Below, one piece after another: positions 1 to 6,608 of a DNA stretch of 14,498 bases (position 1 is its first letter; each line of letters begins with the position of its first letter). A program made the position numbers and the translations under genes. Under the pieces are notes generated by a model. The model was not told where the DNA came from and ran no database searches. It worked only from the letters and a program-made list of their open reading frames with translations. The stretch comes from Oscillospiraceae bacterium (GTDB lineage Bacteria; Bacillota; Clostridia; Oscillospirales; Acutalibacteraceae): the NCBI GenBank assembly GCA_003499325.1, contig DNIP01000016.1, positions 1 through 14,498 on the forward strand, in the 5' to 3' direction.

Positions 1-1241
1 CCCCAGGAAACGCCCATCATCTGTGAGATGAACATGACAGGGGATTTTGCCTGGATAATAGCGATGATCGCAGAGATCGCGATGAAGAATACGATGAAGA
101 TACGCATGATGCTGACCTTTTTCTTTTCGACGAGCTCCTTATTCTTGAAGAATACCGGCTCGATGAAGTCGATGGTCAGCACCGAGCTGGAGGTCAACAC
201 CAAGCTCGACAGGGTGCTCATGGAAGCGGAGAGCACGAGGATGACAACGACGCCGATCAGGATGGGGGACAGGTTCTCGAGCATGGTGGGTACGACGGAG
301 TCAAAGCCGCCTACGGGCTTGCCGTCAGCGCCCGCTTCACCGAACAGTCTGCCAAAGCCGCCGAGGAAGTAGCAACCGCCCGCGACAATGATCGCGAATA
401 CGGTCGAGACGATGGTGCCGGTGCTGATGCTTTTCTCGGATTTGATGGCGTAGAACTTCTGCACCATCTGGGGCAGACCCCATGTGCCTAACGACGTCAG
501 GATGACAACGCCGATCAAGCCGAAGATATCCGGCCCGAGGAAGGAGGTGAAAGCGCCCTTCATCTCGGTGCCCTCTGCCTGGATCTGCGAGAGCAGGGTG
601 ATGGTGGAGCCTAAGCCGCCGTTGATCCTGAGCACCGCCCAGATGACGGCGACGATACCGAAGATCATGATGATGCCTTGGATAAAGTCGTTGATCGCGG
701 TCGCCATGTAGCCGCCGACAACGACATAGATGCCTGTCAGAACCGCCATCGCGATAACGCAGTATTCATAGGGGATACCGAACGCCATCTTGAACAGTCG
801 GGAAAGACCGTTGTACAGCGACGCGGTATAGGGGATCAGGAAGATGAAGATGATGACTGCCGCGGCGATCTTGAGCGCCTTGGAATCGTAACGCTTCATA
901 AAGAAGTCGGGCATGGTGGCGGTGTCGAGGTGCTGTGTCATGACGCGGGTGCGTCTGCCGAGCACATTCCACGCGAGCAGAGAGCCGATGAAGGCGTTGC
1001 CTAAACCGATCCATGTGGACGCCATACCGAACTTCCAGCCGAACTGTCCCGCGTAGCCGACGAAGATGACCGCCGAGAAATACGAGGTACCGAACGCGAA
1101 CGCGGTCAGCCACGGGCCGACGGAGCGGTTGCCCAGTACAAAGCCGTTAACGTCTGTGCTTTGCTTTCTGCAGTAGATGCCCACGCCGATCATCACGGCG
1201 AAGAAGATGACTAAGAAAGCGATTTTGATAAACATATCCAT
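1..1241 (-). CDS. Sodium/solute symporter (SSS family, PutP-like), 3' end cut off by window edge
   Basis: Integral membrane Na+-coupled transporter of the SSS family (LeuT-like fold). 413 codons are visible; family members are usually about 500, so roughly the last 90 residues lie outside the window. The start ATG at 1241-1239 is chosen because AAGGAG lies just upstream (minus strand, about 1258-1253). The protein begins with a hydrophobic helix (about 4-22), then LGNRSVGPWLTA (36-47), which matches the PutP LGGRSLGP.VTA region, and further helices across the whole length. MSTLSS near 341-346 matches the PutP segment whose Ser/Thr bind Na+. At 51-56 it reads GTSYFS where E. coli PutP has GASDMS, so the PutP Na+/proline aspartate (D55) is replaced by tyrosine; proline is therefore not a safe substrate guess. 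It lies 48 bases downstream of the amidohydrolase and is probably co-transcribed with it. Family call is firm; substrate is unknown. Confidence 0.92.
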   Translation of the reverse strand, partial: MDMFIKIAFLVIFFAVMIGVGIYCRKQSTDVNGFVLGNRSVGPWLTAFAFGTSYFSAVIFVGYAGQFGWKFGMASTWIGLGNAFIGSLLAWNVLGRRTRVMTQHLDTATMPDFFMKRYDSKALKIAAAVIIFIFLIPYTASLYNGLSRLFKMAFGIPYEYCVIAMAVLTGIYVVVGGYMATAINDFIQGIIMIFGIVAVIWAVLRINGGLGSTITLLSQIQAEGTEMKGAFTSFLGPDIFGLIGVVILTSLGTWGLPQMVQKFYAIKSEKSISTGTIVSTVFAIIVAGGCYFLGGFGRLFGEAGADGKPVGGFDSVVPTMLENLSPILIGVVVILVLSASMSTLSSLVLTSSSVLTIDFIEPVFFKNKELVEKKKVSIMRIFIVFFIAISAIIAIIQAKSPVMFISQMMGVSW

Positions 1242-1267
1242 TTCTGTTTTCTCTCCTTATATTCTTG

Positions 1268-1286
1268 GTCATTTTGAGAAAATGAC
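1268..1286 (-). promoter_or_regulatory. Perfect 8-bp hairpin in the amidohydrolase-symporter gap
   Basis: GTCATTTT (1268-1275), loop GAG, AAAATGAC (1279-1286) form a perfect inverted repeat in the 48-base gap between the two minus-strand genes, about 10 bases upstream of the symporter ribosome binding site. No T-run follows it on the minus strand, so it is not a standard terminator. It may set the relative expression of the two genes by mRNA processing or protection; that is inference. Confidence 0.5.
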
Positions 1287-1289
1287 ATA

Positions 1290-2120
1290 TTATTGATGCA
1301 GTAATCGTTCCGCGTTTTTGCCGAGGATCAGTTCCTTCTCGGTATCGGTTAAGCCGTTCAGATGCTTGAAACGCTCCACCGTTGCCTTTTGATCGTTCCA
1401 CGGACTGTCGGTCGCGAAAAGCATTTTATCCGCGCCGTGATGGCGGATCACGCGGATGATATCCTCGTCGGTTGCGGTGCTGTAATGCCACAGATCGCTA
1501 AAGGAACAGCTGATATCGATATAGCATTGTCTGCCGACGAGATATCGTTCCACGTCCTCAAGCTGATAATTGCCGCCCAGATGGGCGAAGATCATGTTGG
1601 GCTTGGTATCGGGGACAAGCTCCTCGATACGGTCGAGCATCACAGCGCCCTTCTCGGGCGGACAATGGATGATATCATACTTGGGATCCTTGCCCGAGTG
1701 GGTCATCACGAGCAGTCCGAGCCGTTTTGCCTCGGCGATGATGCGGATGTAACGCTCGTCATCGATGAAAGTACCGGTATAATCGGGATGGAGCTTGATT
1801 CCTTTAAATCCGTTATCCTTTAAATATCGCAGTTTATCCTCGATCCCCTCGTCATCGGGGTGGATACCGCCGAAGGAAATGAGGCTTTTGTAGGTATCGT
1901 TGATGTGCTTGGCAAATTTTGTGATCGTATCAAACTGACCCGGTCGGGTGTTGACGGGCAGGATTACGCTTTTGTCGATCCCCGATTCCTTCATGCTGTC
2001 AAGGATCCCGCTGATCGTCCCGTCGATATGGGGGACGACGTCGGGCGGACTTTGCAGCGCCTGTAGGGTGCGCGCGGCGATCTTTTCGGGAAAGACATGG
2101 GTATGAAAATCGATTATCAT
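1290..2120 (-). CDS. Metal-dependent amidohydrolase (amidohydrolase_2-like, TIM barrel)
   Basis: 276 residues, complete. Predicted cytosolic hydrolase or decarboxylase of the amidohydrolase superfamily. Visible ligand motifs are in the expected order: H6-T-H8 at the end of strand 1, GIHP (85-88), KLHPDY (109-114), THSG with H141, AHLGG with H180, and ATDSPW with D238. This layout fits the amidohydrolase_2 (PF04909) type better than TatD DNases, but TatD-like relatives have similar motifs. Start at 2120 gives the conserved MIIDFHTH opening, with AAGG a few bases upstream and a strong promoter at 2159-2187. It is the first gene of a minus-strand pair with the Na+ symporter, suggesting that the transported compound or its product is the substrate. 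The substrate cannot be read from the sequence. Confidence 0.9.
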   Translation of the reverse strand: MIIDFHTHVFPEKIAARTLQALQSPPDVVPHIDGTISGILDSMKESGIDKSVILPVNTRPGQFDTITKFAKHINDTYKSLISFGGIHPDDEGIEDKLRYLKDNGFKGIKLHPDYTGTFIDDERYIRIIAEAKRLGLLVMTHSGKDPKYDIIHCPPEKGAVMLDRIEELVPDTKPNMIFAHLGGNYQLEDVERYLVGRQCYIDISCSFSDLWHYSTATDEDIIRVIRHHGADKMLFATDSPWNDQKATVERFKHLNGLTDTEKELILGKNAERLLHQ

Positions 2121-2158
2121 AGATTACCTTCACAGTTCTGAAAATTTGCAACGAACCT

Positions 2159-2187
2159 ATTTTAACACTTCAACGATTTAAAGTCAA
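2159..2187 (-). promoter_or_regulatory. Sigma-A promoter for the amidohydrolase-symporter pair
   Basis: On the minus strand: -35 TTGACT (2187-2182), 17-base spacer, extended -10 TG-T-TAAAAT (TAAAAT at 2164-2159). Transcription would start near 2152, leaving a leader of about 30 bases. One GATTTAAAG repeat (2175-2183) lies in the spacer and touches the -35 box, so a factor binding there could block the promoter. Confidence 0.75.
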
Positions 2188-2207
2188 GAAGATTTAAAGA
2201 TTTAAAG
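2175..2207. repeat. Three copies of GATTTAAAG in the divergent control region
   Basis: Identical 9-mers at 2175-2183, 2191-2199 and 2199-2207 (the last two share one base). Start-to-start spacing is 16 and 8 bases. They lie over and just upstream of the -35 box of the minus-strand promoter. They could be operator half-sites or merely an A/T-rich upstream element. Confidence 0.6.
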
Positions 2208-2209
2208 CG

Positions 2210-2225
2210 ATAATTTTAAAATTAT
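2210..2225. promoter_or_regulatory. Perfect 16-bp A/T palindrome ATAATTTTAAAATTAT
   Basis: Both strands read ATAATTTTAAAATTAT. It sits between the two divergent promoters, about 20 bases upstream of the minus-strand -35 and 55 bases upstream of the ldh -35. Divergent flanking genes exclude a terminator role. It is a candidate binding site for a dimeric regulator; high local A/T makes chance symmetry more likely than for a mixed sequence. Confidence 0.45.
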
Positions 2226-2279
2226 TCTCAGTATCATTCGTTTATAGAAAATAAATGGAAGATTCTTCCTATTTGGCTG

Positions 2280-2307
2280 TTGAATTTTTATGAGATTATG
2301 TTATGAT
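2280..2307 (+). promoter_or_regulatory. ldh: Sigma-A promoter for ldh
   Basis: -35 TTGAAT (2280-2285), 16-base spacer, extended -10 TG-T-TATGAT (TATGAT at 2302-2307). The start point would be near 2314, about 48 bases before the ldh ATG, so the leader would contain the palindrome at 2324-2338. Confidence 0.6.
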
Positions 2308-2323
2308 AATAACGAAGTAAGAG

Positions 2324-2338
2324 ACGGATCTGATCCGT
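2324..2338 (+). promoter_or_regulatory. Perfect palindrome ACGGATC-T-GATCCGT in the ldh leader
   Basis: Seven-base arms around a single T, ending eight bases before the AAAGGAG ribosome binding site and starting about 10 bases after the predicted transcription start. As DNA it suits a repressor operator; as RNA it could form a short hairpin (ACGGA/TCCGT). It does not match the Rex operator pattern (TTGTGAAA...TTTCACAA). Confidence 0.5.
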
Positions 2339-2361
2339 TTTCGATAAAGGAGTTGTATCTT

Positions 2362-3324
2362 ATGACTGTCAATTCAAGAAAAGTGGCGATCATCGGCTGC
2401 GGCTTTGTCGGTTCCTCGACCGCGTTCGCGCTGATGCAGAGCGGAATGTTCTCTGAGATCGTGATGCTCGACGCCGACAGGCAGAAGGCGGAGGGCGAGG
2501 CGCTGGATATCTCTCACGGCGTACCGTTCTCAAAGCCTTGTGATATCCATGCGGGCGATTATGACGATATCGCCGACAGCGCCATCATCATCGTCACCGC
2601 GGGCGCGGCGCAAAAGCCCGGCGAGACCCGTCTTGACCTGATCAAAAAGAATGTCGCTATCTTCAAGTCGATCATCCCCGAGATATCTAAGCGCAATTTC
2701 AAGGGCATCCTGCTGATCGTGGCGAATCCCGTTGATGTACTGACCTATGTCGCCAAGCAGCTTTCGGGTCTGCCCGATAGCCGCGTGTTCGGTTCGGGTA
2801 CGGTACTGGATTCCGCTCGACTGCGCTTCAATCTCAGTGAGCATCTGGGCGTTGATCCTCGTTCGATCCACGCGTTCATCATCGGGGAGCACGGCGACAG
2901 TGAGTTTGCCGCTTGGAGCAGCGCCAATGTGTCGGGCGTTGAGATCAGCCGCTTCTGCGAAATGCGGGGATTTTATCATGACCATGAGCTTGCTAAGGAG
3001 AATATCTCCGAGGAGGTCAAGAACGCCGCTTATGATATCATCAGTAAAAAGCGCGCGACCTACTACGGTATCGCGATGTCCGCCAAGCGTATCTGCGAGG
3101 CGATCATCCGTGACGAAAAGAGCATTCTGCCCGTATCATCCATCCAGCACGGTCGCTTTGGCTTGAACGACGTCGCGCTGTCGATCCCCGTGATCGTAGG
3201 CAAGGAAGGCATCGAGAGCGAGATCCCCTTCGCGCTGAATGATGATGAACTCAAAAAGCTGCGGGAATCTGCCGAAACCTTGAAGAATACGATCAAATCC
3301 TGCGATCTTGACCTTGACGATTGA
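2362..3324 (+). CDS. ldh: L-lactate dehydrogenase
   Basis: 320 residues, usual length for bacterial L-LDH. Reduces pyruvate to L-lactate with NADH in the cytosol, recycling NAD+ during fermentation. The NAD motif GCGFVG is at 12-17. Q84 in AGAAQKPGETR is the LDH-type specificity residue (malate dehydrogenases have Arg there). Also seen: R90, N122 in ANPVD, D150 and R153 in VLDSARLR, catalytic H177 in GEHGDS, and T233. R155 and H170 match the residues (R173 and H188 in classical numbering) that bind fructose 1,6-bisphosphate in Bacillus-type LDHs, so allosteric activation is likely. The start is ATG 2362 because AAAGGAG (2346-2352) lies nine bases upstream; the in-frame ATG at 2290 is upstream of the predicted transcription start. 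Preceded by its own promoter and a palindrome. Confidence 0.95.
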   Translation: MTVNSRKVAIIGCGFVGSSTAFALMQSGMFSEIVMLDADRQKAEGEALDISHGVPFSKPCDIHAGDYDDIADSAIIIVTAGAAQKPGETRLDLIKKNVAIFKSIIPEISKRNFKGILLIVANPVDVLTYVAKQLSGLPDSRVFGSGTVLDSARLRFNLSEHLGVDPRSIHAFIIGEHGDSEFAAWSSANVSGVEISRFCEMRGFYHDHELAKENISEEVKNAAYDIISKKRATYYGIAMSAKRICEAIIRDEKSILPVSSIQHGRFGLNDVALSIPVIVGKEGIESEIPFALNDDELKKLRESAETLKNTIKSCDLDLDD

Positions 3325-3342
3325 TCGACAACGTAATAGAAT
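3314..3342 (+). promoter_or_regulatory. Possible sigma-A promoter for the HIT gene, inside the ldh 3' end
   Basis: TTGACG (3314-3319), 17-base spacer, TAGAAT (3337-3342). Each box differs from consensus by one base. Transcription would begin near 3349. The leader would hold an inverted repeat GCGGA (3358-3362) / TCCGC (3372-3376) just before the ribosome binding site. No terminator is seen after ldh, so read-through from ldh is also possible. Confidence 0.45.
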
Positions 3343-3397
3343 AGTATTGGAATTTTGGCGGAGTTTCACTATCCGCTGTATAAAGTAGGAGGCAAAG

Positions 3398-3739
3398 ATG
3401 TCTGACTGTATTTTTTGCAAAATCGCGGCGGGTGAGATCCCGTCGAACAAAGTGTATGAGGATGACAAGATCATCGCCATCCATGACCTGAATCCGATGG
3501 CGCCCGTGCATGTGCTCTTTATCCCTAAGGAGCATTACTGCTGCGCGAACGCGATCAACGAGGAGAACTGCGATATCGTGGGTCATATCTTCTCCAAGAT
3601 TCCCAAGGTCGCCAAGGAGCTGGGACTCGAGAACGGCTACCGTATCGTCAACAACTGCGGTGAGGACGGCGGACAAACCGTCATGCACATCCATTTCCAT
3701 CTCTTGGGCGGTAAGAAGCTCAGGGTCGATATGGCATGA
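3398..3739 (+). CDS. HIT-family nucleotide hydrolase (HINT/PKCI-like)
   Basis: 113 residues, full length for bacterial HINT proteins. These are small cytosolic dimers that hydrolyse adenosine phosphoramidates and similar nucleotide conjugates. The histidine triad is H97-I-H99-F-H101, with H99 the expected nucleophile. The N-terminal CIFCKIAAGEIP (4-15) is the typical HINT opening, with C4 and C7 as potential zinc ligands. AGGAGG (3387-3392) lies five bases before the ATG. The phosphoribosyltransferase gene follows after 32 bases in the same direction. Family call is firm; the physiological substrate of most bacterial HINT proteins is unknown. Confidence 0.94.
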   Translation: MSDCIFCKIAAGEIPSNKVYEDDKIIAIHDLNPMAPVHVLFIPKEHYCCANAINEENCDIVGHIFSKIPKVAKELGLENGYRIVNNCGEDGGQTVMHIHFHLLGGKKLRVDMA

Positions 3740-3771
3740 AGGCTATTCAATAAGATAAGGAAGGGACCATT

Positions 3772-4311
3772 ATGGCTAAAACGTATAAAATGACGATCGC
3801 CGGCTGTGAGCGTGAGCTGCCGCTGTGCGAGGTTGACGAGCATCTGGATATCGCCGCATTCATTATGTTCGGCGATGTTGAGGTCACCGAGAAATCCGCC
3901 GCGGAGCTTTTGAAGATCGTTCCCGCGCACGATGTGTGCATCTCAGCCGAGGCAAAGGGAATTCCGCTTTGTTATGAGATGGCGCGTCAGGGCTGCGGCA
4001 AGTACATTATCGCGCGTAAGGGCGTCAAGGTGTATATGCCCGATCCCATCAGCGTGAATGTCCAGTCGATTACCACACTGAGCCGTCAGACGCTGTATCT
4101 GGGCAGCGATGACGCAGAGCATATGAAGGGCAAGCGCGTGCTGATCGTGGATGACGTGATCTCTACAGGCGAGAGCCTGAAGGCGCTTGAGGCGCTGGTC
4201 AATAAGGCGGGCGGTGAGATCGTCGGCAAAGCGGCTGTTCTGGCAGAGGGCGACGCGGCTGATCGCGACGATATCATCTTCCTCGAAAAGCTGCCTGTAT
4301 TCCCGAAGTAA
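3772..4311 (+). CDS. Type I phosphoribosyltransferase (adenine/xanthine PRTase-like)
   Basis: 179 residues, complete. The PRPP-binding motif VLIVDDVISTGES is at 123-135, the hallmark of type I phosphoribosyltransferases. SAEAKGIPL (58-66) and ARKGVKVYM (81-89) resemble the corresponding parts of adenine and xanthine enzymes. It would join a purine base to PRPP to make a nucleotide in the cytosol (purine salvage). The base cannot be settled by eye, and it may be a paralogue rather than the main apt of the genome. AAGGAAGG (3757-3764) precedes the ATG. Its position after the HIT gene puts two purine-nucleotide enzymes side by side. The end of the gene is 41 bases from comEC. Confidence 0.85.
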   Translation: MAKTYKMTIAGCERELPLCEVDEHLDIAAFIMFGDVEVTEKSAAELLKIVPAHDVCISAEAKGIPLCYEMARQGCGKYIIARKGVKVYMPDPISVNVQSITTLSRQTLYLGSDDAEHMKGKRVLIVDDVISTGESLKALEALVNKAGGEIVGKAAVLAEGDAADRDDIIFLEKLPVFPK

Positions 4312-4352
4312 GCAAGGATTATTAACCCACATTTTCCGATAGAGGTAAGAGT

Positions 4353-6605
4353 ATGAAACGGTTGTTGGCACAGATGGGCATTACCTACTTTTCTGTGCTG
4401 GCAGCCGCTTTTTATCTGCCTGAAATCGCAGTGTATGTGATCGGCGGTATCGCCGCTGTATTGACGATCATCCTTGTTATCATCAGGAAAACAAGAAAGA
4501 CAATTGATATACCGTTGATGGCGCTGGCGGCGCTGATCGCCTGTAGCGTACATATCGGCTATGGATATTTGGCGGTTCAGCCCGTTGTCAATCGTTACGG
4601 TAATGAGCGACATACTGTGAAAGCGGTCATAACAGAGGAACCATATCAGTCGTACTCCAAGCATTATTATCGACTGAAAACGCAAGAGATCGACGGGAAG
4701 AGCGTCAGCCTTAAGCTGTTGCTCAAAACGCCGAACGAAATTGACGCGAAGCCCGATGACATCCTGACCTTTTCCTCCGAATTGCAGGAGACGGATAATC
4801 AATATTATCGTGCCAAGGGGTATTATCTGGTGTCGGATGATAATGAGATCGTTGTTGATACAACTTCCCCCGAAAAGCACTCGCTCTATTATCGGGCGAT
4901 ACAGCTGCGGCGATTTATGCGCAAGTCGCTGGATACGCTCTTGCCGCCCGATTGTGCCGCTTTGTGCAGAGCGGTGTTGATCGGCGATAAGTACGCGCTG
5001 AGCCATGAAACAAAAGATCATTTTCGCTATGCGGGCGCGTCCTACTTCATCGTTGTATCGGGCATGCACTTTGCGGTGGTGATTCTGCTGTTGTTCCGCT
5101 TGATGAAGCGCCTCAACCGTTGGTTACGACTTGTGTTGATTATGGCGTTTATCGTGCTGTACGCGGCGGTGACAGGCTTCCAGTCCTCCGTACTGCGTGC
5201 AGGGATCATGATGACGTTCACTGTATTCGGCATGACGATCCGACGGCAGCCGTATCCGCTGAATCATTTGGGACTCTCGGGAATCATCATGCCGTTTATC
5301 GTATCGCCGTATGGGGCGGGTGACGTCGGACTGGTCCTCTCATTCTACGCGACAATGGGAATCTTGCTGTGGGCGAACCCGATATTAGCTAAGCTGTGTC
5401 TGAGAACAAAGACAGGCTATAATCCGCAATTCCGTCTTGCGGACTGCTTGAATCGAATAAAAGAGAGAAAAGCCGATGGCTTGCCTTTGAAGAATGATGC
5501 TGAGCCTCCTTTTTCGTTCCGAATTCTGCTGATGAAGCTGTGGAACAGCGTAGCGGCACTCCTCGCGGTCAGTATTGCCGCCAATATTTTGGTGTTTCCG
5601 ATAACGGTATTCGTTTTTCATGAATTCTCGTTAGTGACGTTGTTGTCCGCCGTTCTATTGTATGCGGAGATCTATTTGATCCTTGTCCTGTCGTTGACGG
5701 TTTGTGTTCTGTATCCGTTAGGGATTTTACGCTATATTGCCATTTTGTTCGCTTATCCCTTGATGTGGCTGTGCAAATTGGTGCTGTGGCTGGTGGATGG
5801 CGTCGCGTCCCTTCCGTTTGCCTATTATCGGATCAGCGAGGTGTTTGTCTATGGTTGGACGGCGGTCACGGTCATCCTCGGTGTGATTGTGCTTCTGTAC
5901 CGCAATCGGTATCGGTATTTGAAATACGCGGCGTTATGCTCGGCGATCATCCTGCTCGGCGGCATATTGACGCATCAATTCTTGCAGATGAATGTATTCA
6001 CGCTCGAGGTCTATTCCTGCGGTAACGGTATCTGCGCGGGGATCAACAAGGGCGGCAAGCTCTATCTCTTGCAGATGGACGCCGGCACCAAGGAGCTGTA
6101 TGGGATATGGGAGCAATTATCCTATCGCTACGGCTCTGCCGAGGTCGCGCTATGCTGTAAAGAGAGTGATAGAAAGCTTCTTGAATTGTATCGCGATGAT
6201 GAATTTGCAATTTCCACACTTTTGCTGTATGATAAGAAGCAGGAATACACCGGCGCTGATCATACGGTCTCTTTTGATCATGACAGCACCTTTGCGGTGG
6301 ATGACGAAATATCGATACATGTAGCTGTTGTCAACCACACCGCCGTGCCGTATATCAATGCGGGTGATCGGCATATCCTGATCGTTCCCGCGGGTTCTGC
6401 GATCGATGACATTCCGCCTGATATGCGCACAGCGGATGTGATCCTCTTATCCCACGCAGTCAAGGGCATGGAGCAGCTGCGGTGTCATGATCTGATCATC
6501 AGCGAAAACAGCGCGCTGGCGCCGCTCACCGCAAACGCGCTCAAGGACAGCTATCAACATGTATATTGTACCGATCAAGGCGATTTGCGTTATCGGTTGA
6601 GGTAG
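4353..6605 (+). CDS. comEC: ComEC/Rec2-like DNA uptake channel with degenerate C-terminal domain
   Basis: 750 residues, usual length. In competent bacteria ComEC carries single-stranded DNA across the membrane. Order seen: two to three N-terminal membrane helices (about 8-75), a soluble segment (about 84-170), then the competence domain with VLIGDK (208-213), SGMHF (236-240), SSVLRAGIM (278-286) and LSFYATMGI (329-337), many helices to about 541, and a soluble C-terminal part (546-750). A hydrophilic stretch (about 351-390) interrupts the helices. In the canonical protein the C-terminal domain is a metallo-beta-lactamase-like nuclease with an HxHxDH motif; here the matching place reads ALCCKESDRK (599-608) with no such motif, so it is probably inactive as a metal enzyme. 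GAGGT lies six bases before the ATG. The gene ends three bases before holA. Whether the cell is competent is unknown. Confidence 0.9.
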   Translation: MKRLLAQMGITYFSVLAAAFYLPEIAVYVIGGIAAVLTIILVIIRKTRKTIDIPLMALAALIACSVHIGYGYLAVQPVVNRYGNERHTVKAVITEEPYQSYSKHYYRLKTQEIDGKSVSLKLLLKTPNEIDAKPDDILTFSSELQETDNQYYRAKGYYLVSDDNEIVVDTTSPEKHSLYYRAIQLRRFMRKSLDTLLPPDCAALCRAVLIGDKYALSHETKDHFRYAGASYFIVVSGMHFAVVILLLFRLMKRLNRWLRLVLIMAFIVLYAAVTGFQSSVLRAGIMMTFTVFGMTIRRQPYPLNHLGLSGIIMPFIVSPYGAGDVGLVLSFYATMGILLWANPILAKLCLRTKTGYNPQFRLADCLNRIKERKADGLPLKNDAEPPFSFRILLMKLWNSVAALLAVSIAANILVFPITVFVFHEFSLVTLLSAVLLYAEIYLILVLSLTVCVLYPLGILRYIAILFAYPLMWLCKLVLWLVDGVASLPFAYYRISEVFVYGWTAVTVILGVIVLLYRNRYRYLKYAALCSAIILLGGILTHQFLQMNVFTLEVYSCGNGICAGINKGGKLYLLQMDAGTKELYGIWEQLSYRYGSAEVALCCKESDRKLLELYRDDEFAISTLLLYDKKQEYTGADHTVSFDHDSTFAVDDEISIHVAVVNHTAVPYINAGDRHILIVPAGSAIDDIPPDMRTADVILLSHAVKGMEQLRCHDLIISENSALAPLTANALKDSYQHVYCTDQGDLRYRLR

Positions 6606-6608
6606 ATT

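Noticed and set aside
2290..2361. Upstream in-frame ATG adding 24 residues to lactate dehydrogenase
   Set aside because: The ATG lies within the promoter, lacks a ribosome binding site, and the extension is not part of the family; ATG 2362 has AAAGGAG at nine bases.
3358..3376. Terminator after ldh (GCGGA/TCCGC hairpin)
   Set aside because: Five-base stem with a nine-base loop and no T-run; at most a weak leader structure of the HIT gene.
4086..5069. Long minus-strand open frame (327 codons) opposite the phosphoribosyltransferase and comEC
   Set aside because: It has no recognisable motifs and lies opposite two well-supported genes with good ribosome binding sites; its composition is that of a complementary shadow.
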